From: an uncultured Clostridia bacterium
Lineage (GTDB): Bacteria; Bacillota; Clostridia; TANB77; CAG-508
Length of the DNA: 52,321 bases
NCBI GenBank assembly: GCA_934149155.1
Contig: CAKPDZ010000003.1
Location: 1-52,321, forward strand
Direction: 5' to 3'
The position numbers and the translations under genes are program-made. Below, one piece after another: positions 1-9,828 of this stretch. The notes under the pieces are model-generated. The model was not told the DNA's origin. It saw only the letters and a list, made by a program, of their open reading frames with translations, and did no database searches. Numbering within the stretch: position 1 is the first letter of the stretch; each line of letters starts with the position of its first letter.

Positions 1-2889
1 ATATTAAATATAGAATATGATACTAAAGATATAAAAGAACAAAAAATGTATAATAAAAAACTAACTCAAACAAGCGAAGATGGAAAAAAAGAATTAGTAA
101 CTGTATCAGGATATATGCCAGTAGATACAAAATTGGAAGTAACACAGGCAGATATTTCGAATATACAAGATGAAGTTATGACAAATTATCCTAATAATGA
201 TATTTTAGAAAATTACAATATAAAATTAACCTCTGAAGAGAACGAATATAATCCAAATGAATATGAGCAAAGATTAAATATTTCAATATTAATTGATGGA
301 AAAAAGAAAAATACAATATTAGAAATAGAAGAAAATAAAGTTCAAGAAATACCCAATGTTATATTTGAAGAAAATGTAGCTAGATTTGAGGTAGAAAACT
401 TAAAAACATATTTAGTATTACAACAAAATAGAAAAACAGAAATATTATCAGATGATAATACAAATGAACAAGTGATAGCAGATGATAGTGTATTAGAAGA
501 TAAAAATGATATTGCGACAATTGCTGTAGGAGGAGAAGAAACAAAATTAAAAATAGATGATTATGAAAAAGATAAGAATTATTATTTTGGTTTAAACTAT
601 ACAGAAAATAATTCAAAAGAAAATACAGGAAACTATACAGAAAATAATTTAAAAGATGTAACAATAAATTATTATGGATATGATTATAATTTAACAGAAT
701 TAAAAAGACCAGAAAAATATGATGTTTCTTTAAATGCAACAGCACAAAAAACAACAAAAGGAAATATTACAACAACACAAGAAGGGTGGGGTTGGAATAA
801 AACGACATATTACAATAGAATAGATACAATAACTATTACAGTTAGAGGATTAAATGATTTAAGACAACAATATCCAGGATTTAAGGTAGAGTCTACATGG
901 AATTTTGAAGCAGAAATTCCTAATAATAATTTTTCTAAATATTATTATCAAGAAGGAACAAATAATGCTAATAATGGAGTAAGTGTAAATTTAGAAAATG
1001 ACATTATAACAGTAAATGGTAGTGATTCTTCTAATTTATTATCAAATGAAGATACATGCACATTTACATTCAAAATTGCATTTCGTTCTACAAATAGAAA
1101 TTCTGTAAATAATACAGATTATACAACATTAACAACAAGATCATTTAAAACAACTATACAAATTGGAGATGATTATACACCATATGGAACAATATCTGAT
1201 ACAGAACAACAAATGATAATATCTTATAGAAAATGTATTCCAGTAGACAATAATGGTAACATTTCAATCGAATTGATAGATAATCCATTTGCAAATAGAG
1301 CTTTAGAAAGAGGATTTAATGGATGGAAAACAAACGACAATCGTTATGCAAATAGTATAAATACAAATTCTAATACATTTGTACAAACATTAAAAACCAA
1401 TATAAATAATATAAAAGATAATTCAGGAAAATATGTTATAAATTTATATGTTGACTGGGTAGAGGCTAATGTTTTATTTGTAAGTTCATATGGAAGTAGT
1501 TCTAATTCAGGAAGAACACCAAGTAGTCCAATAAGCAATGAATGGACAAATATAAATAATAAAATAAATTCTAATATAAAAACATGCACAAAAGCATCAA
1601 ACAGAGAAGTAAATATTATAGTTTTAATGCAAGGAACATTAGATATAAATGGATTAACAGAACCTAGTACACCATATACATTAACAAGTTTGTATGATGG
1701 AAAAAATTATGGAAGTACAAATACGTATTTAAGTGCTGGAAGTTCTAATGCAATAATAGATAGTGATTTACAACTAGATTATATATATATATATTCAAAT
1801 GTATCATATTTGTCATCAAGAACAAGTACAGATGGAACAAGTAGTGTAGCACCATGTATATATGGTAATATGTATAATTTAAGGATAGGAAGGGGAATAA
1901 AATCTACAAATTCAAGTAATTGTTCATTAGCTCAAATTCAAGGAGGATATTATAACCATAATAGTTCAGAATATAAACTAGTAGTAGAATCAGGAATATA
2001 TCATACTATACAATTATATAGAGCTGGAGGAGGAACTGGAGCTAATACAAGTACAACAGCAAATGGAACAATGGTCATAGGAAATGATATAGACAGAAGA
2101 GACAATAATAATGAGAATTTAAAGTTTTATAATAGAATATCTTCAAGAACTAATACATCAACTAATAATCCATATACAAGAAATAATGCTGATGCAATAG
2201 CAATTAATATGAATATAAAAAGTGGAACAATAGGAGTAGACTACTTTAATAGTGCATCAACAAGTGATTCAAGTGAAAGAAATTATGCAGGAGTATATAT
2301 TGGTGGACATGGACAAACTGGATATGATAAATCTGATAGATATTTGCTTATAGAAGGTGGAAATATTGCTAATGTAATAGGAGGACTTAATGTTGGCAGT
2401 GATGATATGTATAAAACGTATATGTATATTAAGGATGGTAACATTATAAATATTACAGGGGGAGCAGGATATACACATACATATGGTGATAGAATAATAC
2501 AAGTGACAGGAGGGTGTATAAAATACAGTATAAGTGGAGGTTCAAATGGAGTTGCTGCTAGTTCTACAAGCAATAATGGACAATTAACAGGAAATTCATT
2601 AATATATGTTGGAGGTGATGCACATATTGGAGCATCATATACGACAGATACAATTGGAAATAAGCAAATAACAGAAACAGATACTAATTTAGTATTATAT
2701 GGTGTTAATGCAGGCAGTGTATGTGGTGGTGCAAATGGAAATGAAAATTATGCAGGACAAACTGATAGCTCATATATAATAATAGATAAAAATGCAACAA
2801 TTCATAATAATGTTTTTGGTGGTGGAAATTATGGAATAATAGGATCATCACAACGGAGGTGTTACAGGAAAACCAATTCTTACATTTAG
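1..2889 (+). CDS. Giant secreted surface protein, 5' segment (start lies before the window; ends at a frameshift)
   Basis: The frame is open from base 1, upstream of the first ATG at 46, so the true start is outside the window. The segment is Asn/Thr/Ser/Gly-rich and has no Cys-based or enzymatic motif that I recognise. An N-terminal non-repetitive part (to about 1450) contains a 'GFNGW' stretch like Listeria-Bacteroides (Flg_new/InlB-B) repeats. After 'VLFVSSYGSSSNSG' come pectate-lyase/adhesin-like beta-helix strands. From about 1900 on there are increasingly regular glycine turns (GGNI, GGHG, FGGGN). The stop at 2887-2889 is out of register: the next frame continues the same protein from about 2852. 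Role is inferred: an exported adhesin or matrix protein, probably exported by the adjacent SipW-type peptidase. Confidence 0.75.
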   Translation: MLNIEYDTKDIKEQKMYNKKLTQTSEDGKKELVTVSGYMPVDTKLEVTQADISNIQDEVMTNYPNNDILENYNIKLTSEENEYNPNEYEQRLNISILIDGKKKNTILEIEENKVQEIPNVIFEENVARFEVENLKTYLVLQQNRKTEILSDDNTNEQVIADDSVLEDKNDIATIAVGGEETKLKIDDYEKDKNYYFGLNYTENNSKENTGNYTENNLKDVTINYYGYDYNLTELKRPEKYDVSLNATAQKTTKGNITTTQEGWGWNKTTYYNRIDTITITVRGLNDLRQQYPGFKVESTWNFEAEIPNNNFSKYYYQEGTNNANNGVSVNLENDIITVNGSDSSNLLSNEDTCTFTFKIAFRSTNRNSVNNTDYTTLTTRSFKTTIQIGDDYTPYGTISDTEQQMIISYRKCIPVDNNGNISIELIDNPFANRALERGFNGWKTNDNRYANSINTNSNTFVQTLKTNINNIKDNSGKYVINLYVDWVEANVLFVSSYGSSSNSGRTPSSPISNEWTNINNKINSNIKTCTKASNREVNIIVLMQGTLDINGLTEPSTPYTLTSLYDGKNYGSTNTYLSAGSSNAIIDSDLQLDYIYIYSNVSYLSSRTSTDGTSSVAPCIYGNMYNLRIGRGIKSTNSSNCSLAQIQGGYYNHNSSEYKLVVESGIYHTIQLYRAGGGTGANTSTTANGTMVIGNDIDRRDNNNENLKFYNRISSRTNTSTNNPYTRNNADAIAINMNIKSGTIGVDYFNSASTSDSSERNYAGVYIGGHGQTGYDKSDRYLLIEGGNIANVIGGLNVGSDDMYKTYMYIKDGNIINITGGAGYTHTYGDRIIQVTGGCIKYSISGGSNGVAASSTSNNGQLTGNSLIYVGGDAHIGASYTTDTIGNKQITETDTNLVLYGVNAGSVCGGANGNENYAGQTDSSYIIIDKNATIHNNVFGGGNYGIIGSSQRRCYRKTNSYI

Positions 2890-5800
2890 CAATGAATCAT
2901 CTAACTTTCAAACAGGAAAAGAATATATAATTTCTTCAAATGCAAAAGGTGGAGACTCATTATCATCAAATGGCTCAAATGTAACTAATACAATAGTTTC
3001 GAGTGCAATAGAACCAACGAATTCAACAAAATGGATTTTTGAAAGTGCAGGAAATAATAAATATTATATAAAAAGTCTAGAAACAAATAGATATATATAT
3101 ATAAATAATGGCTCTGGATATGGAAATGTAACTGCAGATGTAACATTATCAACAAGTAATAAAACGGCATTTTCAGTTAGTGGAACAAATTCAATGCAAA
3201 TAAGTTGTCAAATTAGTTATAGGAATTTTTGGGGAGGAACTCAAACAACAACAGTTTATATTGCTTGTGATAATTCTGGAAATTGGACGGCATCAAATAA
3301 TTATTATAATGATGTTTCTACTACACTTTATTTGTTAACATACAAATTGCTTCCTAAGGATGATGGAAATGATGAGAATGATATAGATACTGTTGTAAAT
3401 ATTAAGGTGTTAGGAGGAATAATAAATAATAATATATACGGAGGTGCTAACCAAAATAATATTTATGGAACAGTAAAATTTGATATGAAAAAAGGTAATA
3501 TTAATGGAGTTGTTTATGGAGGTTCTAACATAAAAGGGACAATTTTCGGATCAACACTAATTAATATATCTGGTGGGCAATTAGGAATTAAATCAGAACA
3601 AAGTCAAAATGACTATACAAATACAGATACATTATTTGGTGGTGGACTTGGTTCTGAAACAAATGTAAATGGAAGAACATTAATAAATATTCAAGATACA
3701 GATGATAACCTTAATATATATGGGAATGTGTACGGAGGAAGTTCTCTTGGAAAAATGAAAGATAATGTTAAAATAAATATTAAGGATTTACCAACAATAT
3801 CAAATACAATATCTATAATAGGATATGTATTTGGAGGAGGAAAAGGAGACTCTGCGATACCAGCTACAGTTGAAAAAAATGTAAATATAAATATTGATGG
3901 AAGCAATTTAGACAAGTGTAGTATATTTGGAGGAAGTAATATAAATGGAACAATAAGTGGTAGTATTGAATTAAAGATTGGAGAAAATAACAATTCTATA
4001 GTTCAAAATATATATGGTGGAGGAAATCAAGCAAATATTGCAACAGAAACTCAAAATGTTAAAGTATATATATTAGCAAATTCAAATATAAAAAATGCAT
4101 TTAATGGTGGAAAATCAGCTGATTTAATATCTTCTGGAGAAAATGATACAACAAGAGAAATCTATTTACAAGGAGGAACAGTAGAAAACATATATGGAGG
4201 TTCAGATTCATCAGGAACGGTAACTGTAAGCAATGTATATGTAGAAGCAGGTACAGTTACTAATGTATATGGAGGAAACAACCAGGGAGGAACTACACAA
4301 ATATCAAGAGTTTTTATTAAAGGTGGTACTGTAACAAATGCTTATGGTGGTGGTGATAAAGCCGAAACAACTACATCTAATATAACGACTTCAGAAGGAA
4401 CAATAGAGAACATATATGGAGGAGGAAATCAAGCAGGGGTTACAACAACAAATGTAGTCACAAATGGAGGAAACATAGGAAAAATATTTGGAGGATCTAA
4501 TAGAAGTGGAAATGTAGAAAAAAGCAATGTAACAACAAATGCAAGTACAACAGAAAATTCTACAAGTCCTGTAAAAATGCAGGTGCAAGCAACTGCAACC
4601 AAAACAGAAAGCTGGGAGAGTACAACATATCCAACAAAAGCAACATTAAAGATTACATTTTCAAATAATACATCTAAGGAGATTTCAAAATGGAATGCAT
4701 TTATATATGCACCAGATTCAAAATTAAAAGATAATTATACAAGTTCAGATATAGAAGAAGACAATGGAACATATAAATTGACAGAAAAAAATAGATATTA
4801 TGGAACAAATCCAATACCAGCAAATGGTACACTTACAATAGAGTTTACAGTATTGTCAAATCAAGATGTGACTGCATTTGCAGTAGGATATGGTATGAAT
4901 GGTACAAATTCAGATGGAGAAACAGTAAGTAGTAGCAATGCAGTTATACAAACTGTATATGGTGGAAATAACCAAGGAGGAACTACTCAAAATACTAATG
5001 TAATAATAAATGGTGGAGGAGTTCAAGATGTTTATGGTGGAGGAAACCAAGCTGTATCAGGTAAAACTAATGTTAATATAAATGGAAATGTAAAAAAGAG
5101 AGTATTTGGAGGAGGAAACCAAGCAGGAGTTAACACAAATACTAATGTTACTATAAATGAATCAACTGTAGGAGACAATGTTTATGGTGGAGGAAATGAA
5201 GGAACAGTAGCAGAAAATACATATGTAAAAGTAAAAAATGCAACTTTAAGCAATAGTTTATATGCAGGCGGAAATGGTTCATCTGCAACAGTATATGGAA
5301 ACACTAATTTAATAATGGAAGGAACAAACAATGTTACTAATAGTGTGTTTGGAGGAGGAAATCAAGCAGAAACAGGAACAGAAACAAATAATAATTCTAT
5401 AAGTACAGTAAATATTGTTGGAGGAATTATTGGAAAAAATGTTTATGGAGGTGCAAATACATCAGTAGTATATGGAAAAACACAAACTAATATAGGATAT
5501 GACACTGTAGGAGATGAAAGCTTAGAAAAAGGAGATATTAAAATTAATGGAACCGTATTTGGCGGAGGAGAAGCAAATGAATCCGGTAGTGAAGTGTACG
5601 ATTTTGACTTTATAAGTGTAACTAAACAAATAGATATACAAATAGATGCAAATGGTCATAATAATTTTGATATATTAGGAAGTATATTTGGATCTGGTAA
5701 TGCATCAAGTACAAGTGGAAAAAGCTATATTACAATTAAAAATTATGGGACATCAGATAAGCCTAAAAGTAATGTTTCTTTACAAAGAACAGATTGTGCA

Positions 5801-8305
5801 ACAATAATAAATTCAGCACTTTCATTATCTGGAACAACAGATAGAACAAATGAATATTCAGCAGTATTTTTTTCAATAAGTAGGGTAAGTCAAGTAAAAT
5901 TAAAAAATAATTCAACACTATTTTTATGTAATGGTGCAAACTTATTAAAAGAACTTGACAGTTTGGTTGATATAAACGGAAAAGAAGAAAAAGGAACTGT
6001 TACAATAGATGAAAATTCAGGTGAAGTAACAAGAAATGTTAATAATAGAATTTATATGATGGAAGGAAAAAACTTAAATGTTGCATTAAACGAAAAGGCA
6101 ACTATATATGGTAAAGTACAAGGAATGTTCTTTTTTGGATTATTTACAAATAGAAATAATCCAGCAACAAGCACAGGGTTATATCATAATAGTTATAATA
6201 ATGGAGATACGATTACAAATGCTGGAACATTTGTATCAAACTCTTATGTTATGGCAGAACATTTAACAAATCCAGAACATGACATAAAAGTAGATGGATT
6301 TTATACAAATAATAATAATGAAAATATTATAAAAACAGATTATATACAACCAACACCTGATGCAGATGTATATTATATGTGGGTAGCAGGAGAAAAAATG
6401 GATGTAAAAGTATTTAATATAGAAATGGTTGCATCTAAATATGCAACATTAGGAACATATGATTTATCATTAACAGAATTCTCAGAACCTAATATTAAAT
6501 TTTCTATAGCAGGATTTTCATCAGGATTAGCAAATGATATTACATTAGTGCCATCAGACCAAATTGAATCAGTAGAACCAGATGAACAAAAAGCAAATAA
6601 TCAATTTGGGTTAGCAATGAAAACAGGAAATATAGGTTGGCAGACAAAAGGAGAAACAGAATTTTTAACAGAAAATGGAGGAACCTACATAGGAACAACT
6701 AATTACAATTCTGATAATACTAATTTTACACCAAGGTTAAATTTTTATTTTTATCATTCTCAAAATCTTACAAAAAAACAAGCATTAGGAGATGTTAAAA
6801 TAAGATTACAAGTAATGAAACCAGAAGATGATTTAAATTATATAATTTCTTATATAGATATAAATGTAACATTGTCAACAGTATTATTCCAAGATGAATT
6901 TTATGAAGCTGCAATGACACCAGGTCAGGAATTTGGATTATTTACAACAACAGATACAACAATAACAAATCATAGTACTTTATCTGCATATTACTCATTA
7001 GTATTACAAAAATTTTCAGAAAAAGACTATTATGATGAATATAAGGACTATAAAAGAGTATTAGTATCAAGGAATGCAGATAATCTCCCATATGTATTTC
7101 CTGAAAATACAAAAATAACAATGTTAGATATGGCTACAGATAAATATTATTATTATATTGTAACTGCTAAAGATGTAGAAAATAAAAAATATATTTATAA
7201 TCTATCAGATTTTATATCGATGGGAAGTAAGGATGATAAATTTAAAGAAAATGAAATGTTTGAAAAATATCACAAAAAAGAGGAAGATTTGATTTATGAA
7301 AATTTTATATTTCATGTAAATTTAGAAGATAGTAATATAACAAATAATATAATTGATAATTCTTTACTTATGGAATTAAGAGATACAAATAATCAAACAA
7401 TTATAGGAGTACTAGGAATTCAAAGAGAAAATATGTTATATAATGTTTTTTGTGATAAAGATGCCACAATAAAAGTAAATGGAAGTTTATTACCACAAAC
7501 AATTTATTTAGGAAGTTCTATAAGACTTAATGTTAATACTGAATTTACTCAAGAGTTGATGGGCTCAAAAACAATATATGATACACAATATTTTGATAAT
7601 AAATTAGGTATAAAAATAAGTATATATGATAGTAATGGAAATAGGTTAAATAATGACAGTTTACTTGGTGTAAATTTTGAACTGGATGGAAAAACATATT
7701 ATCCTAGAGTAGATGGTACAACTAGAATAAATATAGCTGACAAAGTAACTGATGTATTGGCAAAAATACAAATAAATACAGAAAATAATACAACATGGGC
7801 AACAGGAGATTATAAAATCAGAATTGAATCCTTTGGGTCTTCTGATGGAATTTATTATGGACTTACAGCATCAGATATGGTAGAATTAGACATTAGAGTA
7901 ATTAATCAATCTTTTGGATTAAAAGTAATAACACCGAATGATGAAAAAATAGTTAATAAAGATAGTGGACAAACAATTGATGGAAATAATTCAATAGCAA
8001 CGACTATAGAATATTCTTCAGCATTAAGCAATCCTAATATTGCAGTATCACTATATAGAAGAGATTATCAAGAAGAATTTTCACAAAAATATAATTTAGT
8101 CGATTTAAAAGATTATATAATAACAGAATTAAAACCAACAAAAAGAGAGAAAGAATATATTGTAACATCAAAACCAGCAGAAAAAGTAACACATTTCTTG
8201 TTATTAAATCAAAATTTAGTTACAGGAACATATAAAATTGTATATAAATTATATGATGGAGATGTTTACATTGGAGAAGTCTACGAATATATGATTATAA
8301 AATGA
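2852..8305 (+). CDS. Giant secreted surface protein, 3' segment (YGGGN-repeat beta-solenoid with inserted domain)
   Basis: This frame is open from 2843; its first ATG (3194) has no Shine-Dalgarno, so it is the continuation of the upstream frame rather than a separate gene. About 2890-3200 encodes a segment with 'KYYIKS...RYIYIN' strands resembling a beta-trefoil lectin. From about 3400 to 5600 the protein is tandem coils of about 24-25 residues, each carrying a turn such as IYGGGNQAG, VYGGNNQGG or IFGGSN, which predicts a right-handed beta-solenoid. About 4570-4920 is a non-repeat insert resembling a CBM2-type domain (strand 'ATLKITFSNNT', Trp in 'EISKWNAF', 'IPANGTLTIEF'). The last 600 or so residues are non-repetitive, possibly Ig-like strands. 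There is no LPXTG, no C-terminal membrane helix and no S-layer homology domain. It ends 30 bases before sipW. Confidence 0.75.
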   Translation, partial: NGGVTGKPILTFSNESSNFQTGKEYIISSNAKGGDSLSSNGSNVTNTIVSSAIEPTNSTKWIFESAGNNKYYIKSLETNRYIYINNGSGYGNVTADVTLSTSNKTAFSVSGTNSMQISCQISYRNFWGGTQTTTVYIACDNSGNWTASNNYYNDVSTTLYLLTYKLLPKDDGNDENDIDTVVNIKVLGGIINNNIYGGANQNNIYGTVKFDMKKGNINGVVYGGSNIKGTIFGSTLINISGGQLGIKSEQSQNDYTNTDTLFGGGLGSETNVNGRTLINIQDTDDNLNIYGNVYGGSSLGKMKDNVKINIKDLPTISNTISIIGYVFGGGKGDSAIPATVEKNVNINIDGSNLDKCSIFGGSNINGTISGSIELKIGENNNSIVQNIYGGGNQANIATETQNVKVYILANSNIKNAFNGGKSADLISSGENDTTREIYLQGGTVENIYGGSDSSGTVTVSNVYVEAGTVTNVYGGNNQGGTTQISRVFIKGGTVTNAYGGGDKAETTTSNITTSEGTIENIYGGGNQAGVTTTNVVTNGGNIGKIFGGSNRSGNVEKSNVTTNASTTENSTSPVKMQVQATATKTESWESTTYPTKATLKITFSNNTSKEISKWNAFIYAPDSKLKDNYTSSDIEEDNGTYKLTEKNRYYGTNPIPANGTLTIEFTVLSNQDVTAFAVGYGMNGTNSDGETVSSSNAVIQTVYGGNNQGGTTQNTNVIINGGGVQDVYGGGNQAVSGKTNVNINGNVKKRVFGGGNQAGVNTNTNVTINESTVGDNVYGGGNEGTVAENTYVKVKNATLSNSLYAGGNGSSATVYGNTNLIMEGTNNVTNSVFGGGNQAETGTETNNNSISTVNIVGGIIGKNVYGGANTSVVYGKTQTNIGYDTVGDESLEKGDIKINGTVFGGGEANESGSEVYDFDFISVTKQIDIQIDANGHNNFDILGSIFGSGNASSTSGKSYITIKNYGTSDKPKSNVSLQRTDCATIINSALSLSGTTDRTNEYSAVFFSISRVSQVKLKNNSTLFLCNGANLLKELDSLVDINGKEEKGTVTIDENSGEVTRNVNNRIYMMEGKNLNVALNEKATIYGKVQGMFFFGLFTNRNNPATSTGLYHNSYNNGDTITNAGTFVSNSYVMAEHLTNPEHDIKVDGFYTNNNNENIIKTDYIQPTPDADVYYMWVAGEKMDVKVFNIEMVASKYATLGTYDLSLTEFSEPNIKFSIAGFSSGLANDITLVPSDQIESVEPDEQKANNQFGLAMKTGNIGWQTKGETEFLTENGGTYIGTTNYNSDNTNFTPRLNFYFYHSQNLTKKQALGDVKIRLQVMKPEDDLNYIISYIDINVTLSTVLFQDEFYEAAMTPGQEFGLFTTTDTTITNHSTLSAYYSLVLQKFSEKDYYDEYKDYKRVLVSRNADNLPYVFPENTKITMLDMATDKYYYYIVTAKDVENKKYIYNLSDFISMGSKDDKFKENEMFEKYHKKEEDLIYENFIFHVNLEDSNITNNIIDNSLLMELRDTNNQTIIGVLGIQRENMLYNVFCDKDATIKVNGSLLPQTIYLGSSIRLNVNTEFTQELMGSKTIYDTQYFDNKLGIKISIYDSNGNRLNNDSLLGVNFELDGKTYYPRVDGTTRINIADKVTDVLAKIQINTENNTTWATGDYKIRIESFGSSDGIYYGLTASDMVELDIRVINQSFGLKVITPNDEKIVNKDSGQTIDGNNSIATTIEYSSALSNPNIAVSLYRRDYQEEFSQKYNLVDLKDYIITELKPTKREKEYIVTSKPAEKVTHFLLLNQNLVTGTYKIVYKLYDGDVYIGEVYEYMIIK

Positions 8306-8335
8306 TATGTGTATTATTGGAGGATAATAATAAAA

Positions 8336-8905
8336 ATGAAATATGATGTAGAGTCAATAAACAAAAGGAAAGAAAAAGAAAAGAAAATTAAAATGATTAT
8401 AGGAATTATTGCAATAATAATGATATATAATATTATTTTAATTGTTGTGTCATCAATAAATGGAAAAGATTATAGTGTATTTGGATACAAAGCATATATT
8501 ATAGATACTAATAGTATGGCTCCTACAATAAATATTGGAGATATTGTAATTGTAAAAAAAGTAGAAAAGGAAAAATTAAAACAAAGTGATGTAATAACTT
8601 TTTCACAAGAGGGGGAAGTTATTACACACCGAATTATAAAGGTGGAAGCAGATTTTAAATATGTAACAAAAGGAGACAATAACAATACAGAAGATACAAA
8701 AAAAGTAAAGTATGAAGATATATTAGGAGAAGAAATTTTAATAATACCATATTTAGGAAAAGCAATACAAATAATAGATAATAAAATAATATTTTTAATT
8801 ATATGTTTAACAATTTTAATATGTGCGTTTATAAATATACAAAAAAATGAAAAGCTAGAAAATAGGAGAGAAAAAAAGAAAATTGAAGAAAAAAAGAAAA
8901 ACTAA
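8336..8905 (+). CDS. sipW: SipW-type (ER/archaeal-type) signal peptidase I
   Basis: A membrane-bound peptidase that cleaves signal peptides from exported proteins. The ATG at 8336 is chosen because GGAGG (8319-8323) precedes it; an upstream in-frame GTG at 8309 includes that Shine-Dalgarno. The 189-residue product has a basic N-terminus, one helix (about 20-39), then the serine motif NSMAPT (Ser60), 'VITHRI' (His98) and a GDNN-type Asp114. His in place of the bacterial Lys defines the SipW/ER type. A second hydrophobic helix (about 155-172) and a Lys/Glu-rich tail follow. It starts 30 bases after the giant surface protein and overlaps the next gene by 23 bases, so the three are probably one operon and the surface protein is its likely substrate (inference). 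Confidence 0.85.
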   Translation: MKYDVESINKRKEKEKKIKMIIGIIAIIMIYNIILIVVSSINGKDYSVFGYKAYIIDTNSMAPTINIGDIVIVKKVEKEKLKQSDVITFSQEGEVITHRIIKVEADFKYVTKGDNNNTEDTKKVKYEDILGEEILIIPYLGKAIQIIDNKIIFLIICLTILICAFINIQKNEKLENRREKKKIEEKKKN

Positions 8906-9629
8906 ATTTATGATTTTATTAATATCTTTTTTTATAGGAATATGTATGCTATATAATATTATATTTAATATAAATACAGCAATTTCATCAAAAAAATATT
9001 TTGAATTATTTGGAATAAGTTTGTTAAAAATGGATAATGAACTTATGGAAGGTGATATTAGTAAAAATGCCTTAATTATTACTAAAGAAGTAGATGAGGA
9101 AAATTTGACTAATGGAGATATAATAGCATATGAAGTTCATGGACAAATAAAAATAAATAAAATTTACAATAGTACAGATGAAGGATATAAAACAAAATAT
9201 AATCAAGCATATTATATTGATATAGAAACAATAAAATATAATCAAATTATAGGAAAAATTTTTATTAACATTCCGGTTTTAGGAAGTATAATAGAAATTT
9301 TACAAAGTAAAATAGTAAGTGGGATTGTAATTATTATATTAGTTTTACTATATAGTTATGATAGATATAAATCTGATAAAAATTTAGAAAGAAAAAGAAA
9401 AAAATTAATAGTAAAAAAGAAGAGAGGAAAAAAAGTTTTTTGCCAAAGATATTCAAAAAAACATACTGTAACACTTAATGAGAATACATATGATTATGAA
9501 TTATTTACTCAAGAAAAACTTTATAATATTCCTGTTTTAAATAATGGATTAAAAACTGGTACTTATACTTTATTAACTAATATTTTTCATAATGTTTCAC
9601 TTATTGATATCATAGAAAATGAAACATAA
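8883..9629 (+). CDS. Signal-peptidase-like protein lacking the catalytic residues (pseudoenzyme)
   Basis: The 248-residue product (TTG start, AGGAG at 8864-8868) has the layout of the preceding SipW: an N-terminal helix (about 9-29), a peptidase-like core, and a second helix (about 143-161). Aligning the cores, NSMAPTINIGDI corresponds to LLKMDNELMEGDI, so the Ser is Lys49. VITHRI corresponds to IKINKI, so the His is Asn92. The Asp region becomes TKYNQ (Asn107). Secondary conserved segments are retained ('LTNGDIIAYEV', 'IIGKIFINIPVLG'). A basic linker and a C-terminal tail of about 60 residues have no counterpart in SipW. It is the last gene before a strong hairpin. It may be a chaperone or specificity partner of the active peptidase (inference). 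Confidence 0.7.
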   Translation: MKKKRKTKFMILLISFFIGICMLYNIIFNINTAISSKKYFELFGISLLKMDNELMEGDISKNALIITKEVDEENLTNGDIIAYEVHGQIKINKIYNSTDEGYKTKYNQAYYIDIETIKYNQIIGKIFINIPVLGSIIEILQSKIVSGIVIIILVLLYSYDRYKSDKNLERKRKKLIVKKKRGKKVFCQRYSKKHTVTLNENTYDYELFTQEKLYNIPVLNNGLKTGTYTLLTNIFHNVSLIDIIENET

Positions 9630-9658
9630 AGATACTTTTTCATATCTTTATGTTTCAT
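9619..9658 (+). terminator. Perfect 16-bp inverted repeat ending the surface-protein operon
   Basis: ATGAAACATAAAGATA (9619-9634) is the exact complement of 9643-9658, with an 8-base loop. It overlaps the stop codon of the signal-peptidase-like gene. The tail is AAGAAATTATT rather than a T-run, so intrinsic termination is probable but not certain. Confidence 0.6.
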
Positions 9659-9828
9659 AAGAAATTATTATATCATTGGATTATTTTCCGAAACTTCTTG
9701 ACACTAATATTTGTTCACAAACATTTTGTATAATAAATTTGAATTTTAATAACTTGAAAAAAGTTAACAACTGTGATATATTACTCAAAAGAATTGAAAA
9801 TGTTTTAAGAATAAGGAATGAGAAAAAT

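Noticed and set aside
3194..3196. ATG at 3194 as an independent gene start
   Set aside because: No Shine-Dalgarno precedes it, and coding character continues upstream in the same frame to 2852, joining the 5' segment.
4180..5400. Regularly spaced GGAGG(A)AA-type direct repeats resembling an array
   Set aside because: They are the codons of the YGGGN protein repeats (unit about 72-75 bp, in frame, degenerate at third positions), not CRISPR repeats with unique spacers.
9698..9775. TTGACA, TATAAT and a GTTAACAA motif before the activase gene, as a promoter with a Rex site
   Set aside because: TTGACA and TATAAT are 25 bases apart, too far for a standard promoter, and only half of the Rex consensus is present.
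9676..9828. Upstream in-frame extension of the activase gene
   Set aside because: The 51 extra residues lack conservation-like character, and the ATG at 9829 has its own AAGGA and begins the typical domain.
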